NCBI GenBank assembly: GCA_016714445.1
Contig: JADJNF010000008.1
Coordinates: forward strand, 930,001 to 994,000
Reading direction: 5' to 3'
DNA from: Saprospiraceae bacterium
GTDB lineage: Bacteria; Bacteroidota; Bacteroidia; Chitinophagales; Saprospiraceae
DNA length: 64,000 nt
Part shown: positions 18,246-27,302 of the stretch, one piece after another
How positions within the stretch are numbered: position 1 is the first letter of the stretch
Layout of the letters: the number at the start of each line of letters is the position of its first letter
The notes under the pieces: generated by a model
Seen by the model: the letters and a program-made list of their open reading frames with translations, nothing else
What the model was told of the DNA's origin: nothing
Database searches by the model: none
Translations under genes and position numbers: made by a program

Positions 18246-19034
18246 ATGCCAGATAAAACCCTTTCAAAAACCTATTCATCAACTGATGTCGAATGTAATA
18301 ATTGCGGATATATTGATCAAGGTGTCTATTGCAGCAACTGCGGTGGTCATCTTAAAAAACAAAGAATTTCTATGTCTCATCTTCTATCCAGTATTGTGGA
18401 CTTCTTTTCCAATTTTGAAGATAAATATGTACATACCTTTGTTTCTCTGACTACGCGACCCATTAACTTTATATGCCATTATCTAAATGGCGTCAGAGAT
18501 AAATATTACATCCCTTTCAAATACTTCTTCCTCAATCTGAGTATCAATTTTTTTATTTACACCTACTTTAATATTTCGACAATCAATGAAAATGGCTTCG
18601 AGACAGAAGCTTCGCAGCTTTTGCAGTTGAAAAGTGAGGCCGTATTTGATGCTATCATTAATAATTATGGCAGCTTTTTTTCTTTGATGATCATACCGCT
18701 GTATGTATTGGCCACCTCAGTGCTGTTCAGAAAGAGTACACATAATATGGCAGAAAGAGCCACAGCCATCACTTTTTTATTTGGTCATCTGATGATATTA
18801 CAAGCTGTCCTGAATTTAATCAGTGCGGTTTTCAACCCTTTTTACGAACTACAAAAATATTTGGTGATGGGTGGCGAAATAGCTATTATTTTTATGCTTA
18901 GCTTGAGATTTTTCAAAGCATCGATAATGGATTCCATTTGGAAATCTATTATAATCGCTGTATTTGTATTTATGAGTATGCAGTATATTCTTGTAGGCAC
19001 TCAAACAATCCTGCAATTATATTATGGCGAATAA
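18246..19034 (+). CDS. DUF3667 membrane protein with zinc ribbon
   Basis: A 262-residue membrane protein. The N-terminus has a paired-cysteine zinc ribbon (CNNCGYIDQGVYCSNCGG, about residues 15-32), then LLSSIVDFFSNFEDKYVHTF. Four or more membrane helices follow to the end. This is the DUF3667 architecture, function unknown, widespread in Bacteroidota. ATG 18246 is preferred to ATG 18192, because the earlier codon abuts the left arm of an 11 bp hairpin and would add 18 residues not needed before the ribbon. The upstream gap is about 260 bp and the downstream gene is a lipoprotein 28 bp away. Confidence 0.75.
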   Translation: MPDKTLSKTYSSTDVECNNCGYIDQGVYCSNCGGHLKKQRISMSHLLSSIVDFFSNFEDKYVHTFVSLTTRPINFICHYLNGVRDKYYIPFKYFFLNLSINFFIYTYFNISTINENGFETEASQLLQLKSEAVFDAIINNYGSFFSLMIIPLYVLATSVLFRKSTHNMAERATAITFLFGHLMILQAVLNLISAVFNPFYELQKYLVMGGEIAIIFMLSLRFFKASIMDSIWKSIIIAVFVFMSMQYILVGTQTILQLYYGE

Positions 19035-19062
19035 ACCATCTTTAAACTTCAATTTACAATAT

Positions 19063-19592
19063 ATGAGAGCTTTCTTTTTCTTCTGGTAATTACTGTAGTA
19101 TCATCTTGTGTATCTTCAAAGAAGTACAAACAACTGGAATTGTCATACCATCAGATGCAAAATGACCTTCAGCAATCCAATGGTCGGGTAGCGGAATATA
19201 CAAAAAATAATCTTGCCCTTGAGCAAAAGTTACTAACTGCACATAATGAAAACCAACTCAAAGATCAGAAAATGGAAAGTATGAAAAAAGAAGATTTGCT
19301 AAAGGATGTAACCATAAAAAGCATGGAAGACAATCTCACTTTCGTAAAAAATACGAATGTTGACCTATCCAAAAGAATGGATGATCTCTCTCTCTCAAAC
19401 AAAGTTAATGTCGATATCATGAAAAAACTTCTCGAAGAAGCAGAAATGCAGCATCTGAAAGTACTCAATTTGTCATTGGCTTTACAGAAACAGGATTCTC
19501 TAAATATACATTTGGTAAAACGCTCCAAAAAGAATATCTCTGAGCAAAAAGTAAAAAAATCATTGGAAAAACTGGGTTTTGTGTTTTATTAA
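19063..19592 (+). pseudogene. Coiled-coil lipoprotein with frameshifted signal peptide
   Basis: The open frame runs to 19592 and encodes about 150 residues that are almost entirely alpha-helical, with heptad-like Leu/Met spacing (coiled coil). It has no ATG. Upstream in that frame is a lipobox, VITVVSSC, with no start codon. The ATG at 19063 starts MRAFF but ends at TAA 19087. One extra T in the run at 19075-19079 would give MRAFFFLLVITVVSSC, a complete lipoprotein signal. So the gene is either freshly broken or misread by one base. If intact it would be an envelope-anchored coiled-coil protein of about 176 residues. Its role is unknown. Confidence 0.6.
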
Positions 19593-19618
19593 TATCTTTG
19601 AATTATATCCAACAAATC

Positions 19619-20416
19619 ATGGAATCAAGTTTCTTCGGTATGGTCACTATGACCAGTCTGGAAAATGTTCATCCATCTAAGGATAAATCAAACGAAAAAG
19701 TCATTTCAGATGATTTGATGGATGAAACCCGCATCAGATTGGTACACTATCCGGACTGCCAGCAACTGATCATCTGGTTGCCTGTAGATGGTGATTTTTA
19801 TCAGGATCTGGTGATCTGTGACTCCAAATCAAAACATGAAATATGGCGTAAAGAAATCAGAGAAATTATTACTGGAACTATCAAAATCGTGTTGGATACC
19901 CTGCCTTTTAAACCAGGTGAATTTTATGTCAAAATAAACAAAAAGGATGGGCTTCAGCACATCATATACTTAAAAAAATATAAAAAAGGTGTCATCCCCA
20001 AACAACCGATCACTGTTCCTGAAATAGAGCCCGACCTAGACAAAGCTCCCATAGTATACAGAGATGGATTTGGAAATATACTACCTGATGAAGACTTGAT
20101 ATTGAGACAAAACATTATAGATAAAATGATTGATAAATTTAGTCGACACCTGGAGTATGTCAGTCAAGGAAGAGGCGGTGATGTCATCTATCTCGAGGGT
20201 AAAAAAAGCATCAAATTTTATATGGAAATGGGTGGTGGCAATTGTGTTTTTTATCTGGATATTCCATCGATATCAGAATGGGAAAAAACTACAGGATTTC
20301 CGTTATCAGAGAGAGAAGACATCATTCATTTTGTCGCTGAGCAAACCCAAAGGGATCAAGCTTCTTCTTGTACTTATAAGATTTCGGATACAGAGATTAC
20401 TTACTTCAGAAGGTAA
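19619..20416 (+). CDS. Uncharacterised protein with C-terminal GGG/DIPS domain
   Basis: A 265-residue protein from ATG 19619, or 272 from TTG 19598. It has no signal peptide. Residues about 30-125 look like a beta-sandwich (LIIWLPVDGDFYQDLVI). The last 100 residues form a domain also found in the gene at 23133. Shared features are an FYxExGGGxCxFYxDIPS core, then EW, TG.P, R..I..F.AE and a closing YKI.D..I..F segment. I do not know a family name for it. It could be an immunity-type or regulatory domain, but only its duplication nearby supports that. It sits 27 bp after the broken lipoprotein gene. Confidence 0.65.
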   Translation: MESSFFGMVTMTSLENVHPSKDKSNEKVISDDLMDETRIRLVHYPDCQQLIIWLPVDGDFYQDLVICDSKSKHEIWRKEIREIITGTIKIVLDTLPFKPGEFYVKINKKDGLQHIIYLKKYKKGVIPKQPITVPEIEPDLDKAPIVYRDGFGNILPDEDLILRQNIIDKMIDKFSRHLEYVSQGRGGDVIYLEGKKSIKFYMEMGGGNCVFYLDIPSISEWEKTTGFPLSEREDIIHFVAEQTQRDQASSCTYKISDTEITYFRR

Positions 20417-20606
20417 AATTACCCTGAAATTATTCTCTGACTTTTCACACAACACGTTGTTGGATTGAAAAAGTCTTTTGATAAAAACATCTCATTCCTC
20501 ATTTCACACACTTCAATTTTATTAAATGCTTGTTTGTAAAAAAGATTTATTTTGATGTCAAAATGGGCTGCATCTTTGTGTCATTAATTTATCAAAATTT
20601 AAAGTC

Positions 20607-21365
20607 GTGAACAAAATATTTATCATCTTTATCTCCATTTTTGCTTTATCAAGTTGTCAAAAAGACACTGAATTGATTTCTACCTCTTCTAAAACTAAAA
20701 GTCTGGCTAAATTCACTTATGTATGGAATAATGAAACGCCGGAAATTGAAGATTTTACCTATGATGCACAAGGAAGAGTGACCGTAATAAAAGGCGATGA
20801 GCAAACTTCCACTTTTAATTATGTTTCTGCATCATCATTGGTTGTAACAGCTAAGAACAATAGTGACAATAGCCCATATAGAAGTTTTAACTGTACTTTA
20901 AATAGTAAAGGATACATCACAAAAATAAGTATGTTTAATCCTGATGGTACACTTTACTACACTTATAATTACACTTATAATTCTGATGATTATATCATAA
21001 AAACGGAAGGTGTACCACCCACAGGGACTGGTTATTATGCTGAGTATGTCATCCAAAACGGTAACGTCGTTTCTTCAAAGAATTTTAATGGAGACGTTTT
21101 AAGTTATACAGGAAAATATACCATTGACAGCAGTTTGGAAAATAAGACAGGATTTGGTCATACAGGATATTGGGTTTCTAATAAACTTTTTGGAAAAGGG
21201 TATAAAAATATGTTGGTAGAATACAAATCGTTTTCTCCAAGTAACGCATTGACATGGCATATGAAATATGAACATGATTTAGATGCAGATGGATATCCTT
21301 TGTCTACCACATCTTTAAACGTTTTGCAAAATAAAAAGGGAATAGAAACATACGTTTATAAGTAA
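20607..21365 (+). CDS. Lipoprotein, DUF4595-like
   Basis: A 252-residue lipoprotein starting at GTG 20607, with signal MNKIFIIFISIFALSSC (lipobox ALSSC, lipid on Cys17). The rest is made of short beta repeats such as FTYDAQGRVTVI, CTLNSKGYITKI and YTYNSDDYIIKT. This is the YD-like pattern of DUF4595 and related Bacteroidota lipoproteins. Function is unknown, probably at the outer membrane. The gene at 35327 has the same general type. A gap of about 190 bp upstream and 70 bp downstream suggests its own promoter. Confidence 0.7.
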   Translation: MNKIFIIFISIFALSSCQKDTELISTSSKTKSLAKFTYVWNNETPEIEDFTYDAQGRVTVIKGDEQTSTFNYVSASSLVVTAKNNSDNSPYRSFNCTLNSKGYITKISMFNPDGTLYYTYNYTYNSDDYIIKTEGVPPTGTGYYAEYVIQNGNVVSSKNFNGDVLSYTGKYTIDSSLENKTGFGHTGYWVSNKLFGKGYKNMLVEYKSFSPSNALTWHMKYEHDLDADGYPLSTTSLNVLQNKKGIETYVYK

Positions 21366-21435
21366 GTTTTACTATGTATCTAAATCAAGTTTTTTGATTA
21401 TTTCTCCAAATAACATTATTAAAACCTGATTATTC

Positions 21436-21585
21436 ATGAAACATCATTTTTGGATACTTTTTGCATTAGAAACATCATTTTTGCTTTGGATGCTTTGGGA
21501 TGTGATGCAACTCAAATACCTGTCTATGCCTGCTTATATACCAATCGGTTTTTTATGGTTATTGATTTCATTAATGAATAACTGA
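21436..21585 (+). CDS. Very small membrane protein (49 residues)
   Basis: ATG 21436 to TGA 21583-21585 encodes 49 residues starting MKHHFWILFALETSFLLWML. There are two hydrophobic stretches (about 5-20 and 33-46) around a short polar turn. It fits neatly between the DUF4595 lipoprotein (70 bp away) and the next lipoprotein (7 bp away), on the same strand. Composition and spacing favour a real gene. No family is recognised. Confidence 0.5.
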   Translation: MKHHFWILFALETSFLLWMLWDVMQLKYLSMPAYIPIGFLWLLISLMNN

Positions 21586-21592
21586 TATAAAA

Positions 21593-22012
21593 ATGCAAGG
21601 TAGTTTTAAATATACTATGATGGGAATTTTAGTCATGATCATGCCTTTTTTGGCTTGCCACTCAAATCAAAATCTGACGTCCAATCAGCAACAAATGAAA
21701 GAACTTAAATTAAAAGATGCAGAAATGCTGGAGCTAAATGCTCCTGACCAATCAGATGAATCCCTATATCAACTCAGCTTTATGTATGAAAGCAAATTGC
21801 GTCATGCCATATTTTACTATCAGCAATTTACAGGCACTATGCAAGAAAGTCATCAGAAAAAAAAATGTACGGTCCTGCTAACTAAAAAACATCATGAACT
21901 CCCTAGGTCTATATATCCTTTGCTGACACAGGGTTATATTGTGGTGCAGTTTTCATGGTTAGGCTTGGAATCTTATGAGGTGATTAAAGAGTATAGAAAA
22001 TCAAATTTTTAG
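21593..22012 (+). CDS. Small lipoprotein of unknown function
   Basis: A 139-residue protein with a lipoprotein signal (lipobox PFLAC, Cys22). The mature part begins with a Gln/Lys/Leu-rich helix (residues about 27-50), followed by a mixed domain containing CTVLLTKKHHELPRS and VVQFSWLGLESY. No known family. It follows the 49-residue membrane protein by 7 bp and probably shares its transcript. Confidence 0.6.
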   Translation: MQGSFKYTMMGILVMIMPFLACHSNQNLTSNQQQMKELKLKDAEMLELNAPDQSDESLYQLSFMYESKLRHAIFYYQQFTGTMQESHQKKKCTVLLTKKHHELPRSIYPLLTQGYIVVQFSWLGLESYEVIKEYRKSNF

Positions 22013-22082
22013 CTAAAAATAAAATAGGTTCTACCATGTATCATATATCAATTGGCTTTTTTTAGTTTAAAACAATGACACA

Positions 22083-22454
22083 ATGAAAGTTTTAAAAATA
22101 GTGCTGGGCCCCGAACTTTATTGGGTATTACTATATATGTTATCCATTATATTAGCTTGGGCAAACAAAAGATCCAACTTTGTCTACGATGATATCATTG
22201 AAAACGTTTGGTTTTATATCCCCGTGATATCAGTCATGATTTTTGGACTCTATTGGATACCTATTGTTGAGAAAAACTGGTTGATGGCAAGGATATGGAT
22301 TTCAGGAATCGTCATGGGTCATTTTGTATTGGAAACTTTACTTGAATCCTATAGCCAGCAAGGTCCGGGCATCGGCATGGGATATCTGGCAGGCATGCTT
22401 CTTCTTTTTATAATATTGGTTGCGGGAAGTATCGTGGTAAAACTTGTTCATTAA
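22083..22454 (+). CDS. Small multi-pass membrane protein
   Basis: A 123-residue protein with four hydrophobic helices (about 10-26, 40-60, 70-88 and 100-121) and a short charged loop NKRSNFVYDD. No motif is recognised. It is 17 bp upstream of a DKNYY-type lipoprotein on the same strand, so co-transcription is likely. It belongs to the general population of small membrane proteins in this region but is not clearly homologous to the 28-31 kb array. Confidence 0.55.
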   Translation: MKVLKIVLGPELYWVLLYMLSIILAWANKRSNFVYDDIIENVWFYIPVISVMIFGLYWIPIVEKNWLMARIWISGIVMGHFVLETLLESYSQQGPGIGMGYLAGMLLLFIILVAGSIVVKLVH

Positions 22455-22471
22455 AAAATCTAATCCAAAAA

Positions 22472-23110
22472 ATGAAAACATTAATCATCATCGGCATTGC
22501 ATGTATCATAATTTTTTTCTTTTCGTCCTGCGAAACGGGATATGTCAAAAAAGGGCACAATTGGGTTTGGGTTACCAATGACGAAAATTTCGGTAGCAGA
22601 GACCATTGGATTGAAGGCATAGACCTGGAAAGTTTCAGGGTACTAAAACAAAACAAATGTTTTGCAGTAGATAAATATTCGGCTTATTTTAAAGGAAGAA
22701 AAATCAGTTATGCCACGCCTGATGGTTTTGTTCCTTTGACTGACAATGAGTATGGATATGCAAAGGACAACTATCGTGTATTTTTTGACAATGATGTGAT
22801 TCTGAAAGCAGAGCCAAAAACTTTTGAAGTGCTGGAATTTCCCTATTCTCGAGATAAAAATGATATCTATAACGGTACACTACCCATGAATCTGGACCAA
22901 AAAGATGTGGCAGAATTCAAGGTAATTAACGATGAAAAATGGATGAAAGGCACCAAGTCAACGATGCTGCTGAGCGAATTTTTAAAATTCAGTCCTGAGT
23001 ACGAATGGATAAACGATCTGGACATTGAAGTCAAATGGGTGGTCACAGGACCTTATGGAAATGGGGAAACTCAATCAAAAAAATTTAAAGGCCTGGAAGA
23101 AATCAAATAA
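22472..23110 (+). CDS. DKNYY-type lipoprotein
   Basis: A 212-residue lipoprotein (signal MKTLIIIGIACIIIFFFSSC, lipobox FFSSC). The mature part has short repeats of the form YAKDNYRVFFDNDVILKAEP and SRDKNDIYNGT, in which a YxKDKxxVYY-like turn is followed by FEVL. This is the DKNYY family, envelope proteins of unknown function. The C-terminal 50 residues differ (WVVTGPYGNGETQSKK). Neighbours 17 and 22 bp away point to a short operon, with a second DKNYY protein two genes on. Confidence 0.75.
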   Translation: MKTLIIIGIACIIIFFFSSCETGYVKKGHNWVWVTNDENFGSRDHWIEGIDLESFRVLKQNKCFAVDKYSAYFKGRKISYATPDGFVPLTDNEYGYAKDNYRVFFDNDVILKAEPKTFEVLEFPYSRDKNDIYNGTLPMNLDQKDVAEFKVINDEKWMKGTKSTMLLSEFLKFSPEYEWINDLDIEVKWVVTGPYGNGETQSKKFKGLEEIK

Positions 23111-23132
23111 ATTTGCATAACGTCGGAAAAGT

Positions 23133-23489
23133 ATGAAACATAATCATTTTTTAGAGTCCATTTTAAAATATTTGTTTAAGCCTAAAAAATATAGCATATC
23201 AGAAAATGGAAGAAGGTTGGTTTTCGAATACAATGGACGATCAGGCCATGCGGTCTATAAAGATGGAAATAAAACCATTAGATTTTATACAGAAGTTGGA
23301 GGTGGAGATTGCATATTTTACATGGATATACCTTCGACTAAAGAGTGGGCTTCACAAACAGGCTATCCATCAGAACAAAGAGATGAAATTCTAAAATTTA
23401 TAGCTGAAGAATCTCTCCGCCTTCAATCCAATAGCCCAGGATCGTATTACAAAATAGAAGATAAGTACATCAGTTTTTATCAAAAATAA
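23133..23489 (+). CDS. Small protein with the GGG/DIPS domain
   Basis: A 118-residue cytoplasmic protein that is essentially one domain. FYTEVGGGDCIFYMDIPS near residue 50 is followed by EWASQTGYPSEQRDEILKFIAEES and a closing YYKIEDKYISFYQK. It matches the last 100 residues of the protein encoded at 19619, so the two are diverged duplicates, one with an extra N-terminal domain. Function is unknown. It lies between two DKNYY lipoprotein genes with gaps of 22 and 16 bp. Confidence 0.65.
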   Translation: MKHNHFLESILKYLFKPKKYSISENGRRLVFEYNGRSGHAVYKDGNKTIRFYTEVGGGDCIFYMDIPSTKEWASQTGYPSEQRDEILKFIAEESLRLQSNSPGSYYKIEDKYISFYQK

Positions 23490-23505
23490 ATTCTCAACCA
23501 ATTCT

Positions 23506-24576
23506 ATGTCCAATCTTAATATGACACATATTATTTGTTTTGTTGCTATAGCTGGTGTTTGGTTGTTTATTTCCTGCAAAGGCAATAATGATAAAGGTAA
23601 ATCTGACGCTGCAAATCCTGACAATCTAGGCAATGGATTTGTCAAAAAAATGGATACTGTTTGGTTTTATGACATAGCGTTGGAAAACGTGGATCCTCTT
23701 TCCTTTGAAATAGTAGATGACTATTTTTTTAAAGATAAATATCATGTCTGTTTTTTTGAAACTTATCGGTTGAGTCAGGATTATTTTATGAGTAAACGAA
23801 AAAGATATCTCCATTTAGAAAAGGCAGATCCCGCCAGTTTCGAAAGTCTGGGAGATGGCTATGCAAAAGACAAATTCACAGCATGGTATCTTGACAAAAC
23901 ATTTAAGGTAGAAGATTTGAAAAGTCTGACAGTATTAAATCATCATTTTATAAAAGACAACAAAACAGCCTATTTGGATAGAAAGATGATTGGAGGAAGT
24001 GATGGTAAAACCTTTGAAGTCATTTCTGATCATTATGCAAAAGATTTTAAGAAGTATTATTATTGTACGCCTTTTGACGGACAGTATGAGATCAAACCTA
24101 TACCTTGTCACTACGAGTCCTTTGTTGTGGTAGATTATCAATATGCAAAAGATAAAAGCAGTGTATTTTATGAAGGCGATAAAATATCAAAAGCAGAAAG
24201 CAATTCTTTTGAGTTGATTTCTGATGGATATGCCAAAGATATTAACCGCGTCTATTTTAGAGACAAGATAGTAGAAAAGGCAGATCCATCGTCTTTTAAG
24301 ACCCTCAATGAAAATGAAAATTCTATGGGTTAAACGATATATGCAAAAGATAAAAACGGTATTTATGTCAACGACAAACATTTTGCTGAAGCCGATGTAG
24401 CTACTTTCAAAGTGCTTAATGAGAAATACTCTATGGACAAAAATGGTGTGTATTTCCGGATGAAAAAATTCAAAAATATTGACCTCTCATCATTCAAGGT
24501 TTATCCACATTTCATGGGAGATACGGATGCCGAAGATCAGAACCATAAGTATGCAGATGGAAAGATTGTGAAGTAA
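23506..24576 (+). pseudogene. DKNYY repeat lipoprotein interrupted by an in-frame TAA
   Basis: The gene begins at ATG 23506 with a lipoprotein signal (lipobox LFISC) and encodes tandem DKNYY repeats (GYAKDKFTAWYLDKTF, YQYAKDKSSVFYEGDK and similar). It meets TAA at 24331-24333 after 275 residues. The same frame then continues for 80 codons with two more repeats (TIYAKDKNGIYVNDKHF, YSMDKNGVYFRMKK) to TAA at 24574. The repeat pattern crosses the stop without loss of register, so one base change (for example CAA or AAA to TAA) explains it. The shorter product would still be exported and might work. It is likely an envelope protein of unknown role. Confidence 0.75.
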
Positions 24577-24598
24577 TATTAAAGTTTAAAATTAGATT

Positions 24599-25600
24599 AT
24601 GGAAAGTAATTTTACCGAAAAGTATAATATACCATTGATTGCTGCAGTATTGGCAGGTATAGGCATATTGGTTCCAATATATATAGGTTATAATTCTGAT
24701 TTTCATCAGTCATCGTCTTTCTCGGTATCAATGGCGATGCTTTTTGCAGGGATGATTGTAGAAAGTTTAAGACTATCAGAGAGTTGGAAATCCATAAGCC
24801 TGATATTTGTCGGCGCATATTTATTTTCACTGTTTACTTTCCTAACCATCCAAAACAAGTCAACTTATAATATTGATATCCTGGTAGATGCACTGCCATT
24901 TATGTTTATTTTTTATTTTACACTAATCTTTGCCTTCATCTTTATAGAAAAAGTCACTGCTAAATTATCGGAAGGTGTCACGCTATTGCAAACACTTGCC
25001 ATTGTTTACTGGATTTTGGATGCTGAATTGTTGACTTATAAAAGTTGGTGGACCTACGCTCTTTTAGCTGTTGTTTGTATTTTTTCTTTATTTGCTTCAA
25101 TAAATGCATTTACAAACTTGCATTTATCAGAAAACATCAGAATAATGCTGAGTATGTGGAGCAGTATTATTATGATGATTTTTGCCGTAGACAACATCAT
25201 TGATGTTTTTAATCAACCTGACCTGAACGCCACATTAGATAATACCCAAATGGTAGATATTGGTGTAAGATATTTCTTACTGGGTGTTTCATCCTTGTAC
25301 ATGATGCAAAATTATTTACTTCTTATTGCTTTCATACCTGGTAAGAAAGATAAGTATTTTTCAGACTCTGAGCGTATAAGTGCCGCAGCTCGTGAGTTGG
25401 AGCAAAGCAGACAGGACCATCTTTCAAGATATTCAGATGATCAGGTTCCTTTCAGTCTTGCTGTCTTATGTATTTTGTACGCTTCAGCCATTTTTGGGAT
25501 TAATTATTTCTACAACGTTGTATCTAAACAATCAGCAATCTGGTTGGTATTTTTCTCATTTCCATTGATTATTTCAGGATTAAAAAAAATAAAAATATGA
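24599..25600 (+). CDS. Polytopic membrane protein of unknown function
   Basis: A 333-residue protein with about nine or ten membrane helices and short loops. The longest polar segment, KKDKYFSDSERISAAARELEQSRQ near residues 245-275, precedes the last two helices. No signature motif is recognised; a general resemblance to DUF2157-like proteins is only superficial. It overlaps the next gene by 4 bp (ATGA at 25597), so the two are translationally coupled and probably work together. Confidence 0.65.
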   Translation: MESNFTEKYNIPLIAAVLAGIGILVPIYIGYNSDFHQSSSFSVSMAMLFAGMIVESLRLSESWKSISLIFVGAYLFSLFTFLTIQNKSTYNIDILVDALPFMFIFYFTLIFAFIFIEKVTAKLSEGVTLLQTLAIVYWILDAELLTYKSWWTYALLAVVCIFSLFASINAFTNLHLSENIRIMLSMWSSIIMMIFAVDNIIDVFNQPDLNATLDNTQMVDIGVRYFLLGVSSLYMMQNYLLLIAFIPGKKDKYFSDSERISAAARELEQSRQDHLSRYSDDQVPFSLAVLCILYASAIFGINYFYNVVSKQSAIWLVFFSFPLIISGLKKIKI

Positions 25601-26646
25601 GCGATAAAACAATTCTATTGATGATTATTGTTATTGACATTCTAAGTGTCATTCTCAATACTTTGTCAACTAATGGAAACAGCAGTCATTTTGCTGCTCC
25701 ATATCTTATTTTGTTACTTCTCTTTTTGTTTTATTCCGTTTTAAGTATCCTTTTAACTACAAAATTATATCGTGCAGGATCTTTTCAGTGGATTTCAGCA
25801 AATCCTGATGTGCTTAAAATTGTATTGGTTTTTGGAATTATTTGTATTCTTTACACTGTTTTTACATCGATCATGATTCGGGCAGATTGGTCAACTTATC
25901 AGAATCAGTCACTGGCAAATCCTAAAGACTTTTTAGCATATACAGCCTATATATGGGTTCCAATAATGATGATTGTACCATATGCTATGGCAACATATAA
26001 ACATGAAATGGCTATTCATCAAAGTGTATATCTAAAAGCACCACTCATACTTAATGTAATCATTGGTATCATCGTTTATATGTATCTGAATACGAATTTG
26101 AGACATGCAAAAGACACTTTCACTTCTAAAGATAATAGCTATCATCCGGACATTGAAAAAATCCAAAATGTCGTGAAACTCGAAGACTATATACATTATA
26201 CACTCCCTAACTATGACAAAATAATTACAGATGCTGCCTTTGTAAAACTAAAATCTGATCCTGCATGGGATCAACAGTTTTACAAAAAACTTGAAGATTG
26301 CAATAATAATTATTCCATTGGCATGATTCATAAGTATTTGAGTATTTACACCTTCGAATATCCGGAGAAATTGATGCCCCATTTTAAGAAAAGTATGAGC
26401 TGTATTGCTACTTATGTCAATGATTATGCTGCCAATGAATTCACATCGGGTGAAGATTTATCTGGCCTAAACATTGACAATGTGCTTCAAGCGATAGAAA
26501 AACAATATCCGGGTACCGAAACCCTAATGTTTGATGCATTGGATGAAATAACCTCAGCACTCAAGAGTGTGAAAAGAGAAGATTACAAATCAAAAACAGT
26601 TGAATTAATTGACACCATAGAAAAATTCAAACTAAAATTCCAATAA
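25597..26646 (+). CDS. Membrane protein with soluble C-terminal domain
   Basis: A 349-residue protein with five hydrophobic helices in the first 170 residues (the last ending MYLNTNLR). A soluble, mostly helical domain of about 175 residues follows (LKSDPAWDQQFYKKLEDC, then KQYPGTETLMFDALDEITSALKSV). I do not recognise it. The start overlaps the stop of the preceding polytopic gene by 4 bp, a sign of coupling. It is the last plus-strand gene before a run of minus-strand genes, 48 bp from the convergent zinc-ribbon gene. Confidence 0.65.
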   Translation: MSDKTILLMIIVIDILSVILNTLSTNGNSSHFAAPYLILLLLFLFYSVLSILLTTKLYRAGSFQWISANPDVLKIVLVFGIICILYTVFTSIMIRADWSTYQNQSLANPKDFLAYTAYIWVPIMMIVPYAMATYKHEMAIHQSVYLKAPLILNVIIGIIVYMYLNTNLRHAKDTFTSKDNSYHPDIEKIQNVVKLEDYIHYTLPNYDKIITDAAFVKLKSDPAWDQQFYKKLEDCNNNYSIGMIHKYLSIYTFEYPEKLMPHFKKSMSCIATYVNDYAANEFTSGEDLSGLNIDNVLQAIEKQYPGTETLMFDALDEITSALKSVKREDYKSKTVELIDTIEKFKLKFQ

Positions 26647-26693
26647 ACCTTTTCTTATAAAATGCAAATTAAAAGTTATTCTCTCGGATAGAT

Positions 26694-27302
26694 CTACTTA
26701 GTTTCCATTCGTTCGACAGCTTTCAAAATTTCTTCTCTATTTTTAGCCAATTTGATAAAATCGGGGAGTTTTTCTACCATCGTCATTTTAAATCGGTCAG
26801 TGGTGCGTTCTCTCAGGGTAGACTGCACATAGTTTTTGATTTCTGTAAGATGTCTCAGGTTGAATGCCCAGATGATATCGCCTTTCACCGTTTCCTGAAA
26901 CCAAAGCGGCAATCCAAACGCAGGGTCTATGATGCCATAATCATGGTATTTCGCTATATAAGACTCCCAGTTTTCTTTGACTTTATTGGTGGTTTTACAA
27001 TATTTGCATGTAATATTAAAATACGACGGGATACTTTTAAATCCATCTATAACCGTAAGGTCCAAAAATTCCAAACACTGATGACATTTTGCTTTACCTG
27101 ATGGTTTATGTCGGATAAGATCAATTGCTCTTTCAGAATAATGACAAGACGTACATTTTAATATTGCATTTTTATAATCAAAATGGGCAGGTACAGTGAC
27201 ATCAGCTTTTCCTTGACATTTAGGGCAATGCACGGTAAACGTATCCATCAGATCGTAGATTCTCAGCGGTTCAGCACGATATCTATCCATATAATTGATC
27301 AT
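26694..27302 (-). CDS. Zinc-ribbon protein
   Basis: A 202-residue cytoplasmic protein with four Cys pairs in the first 120 residues: CPKC near 25, CTSC near 50, CHQC near 75 and CKYC near 100. This suggests two tandem zinc ribbons. A helical C-terminal half follows (IWAFNLRHLTEIKNYVQSTL, then FIKLAKNREEILKAVERM). Proteins with this arrangement occur in Bacteroidota without known function. Its start overlaps the stop of the DUF3828-like gene by 4 bp, implying translational coupling of a cytoplasmic and a secreted protein. That is unusual. Confidence 0.7.
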   Translation of the reverse strand: MINYMDRYRAEPLRIYDLMDTFTVHCPKCQGKADVTVPAHFDYKNAILKCTSCHYSERAIDLIRHKPSGKAKCHQCLEFLDLTVIDGFKSIPSYFNITCKYCKTTNKVKENWESYIAKYHDYGIIDPAFGLPLWFQETVKGDIIWAFNLRHLTEIKNYVQSTLRERTTDRFKMTMVEKLPDFIKLAKNREEILKAVERMETK

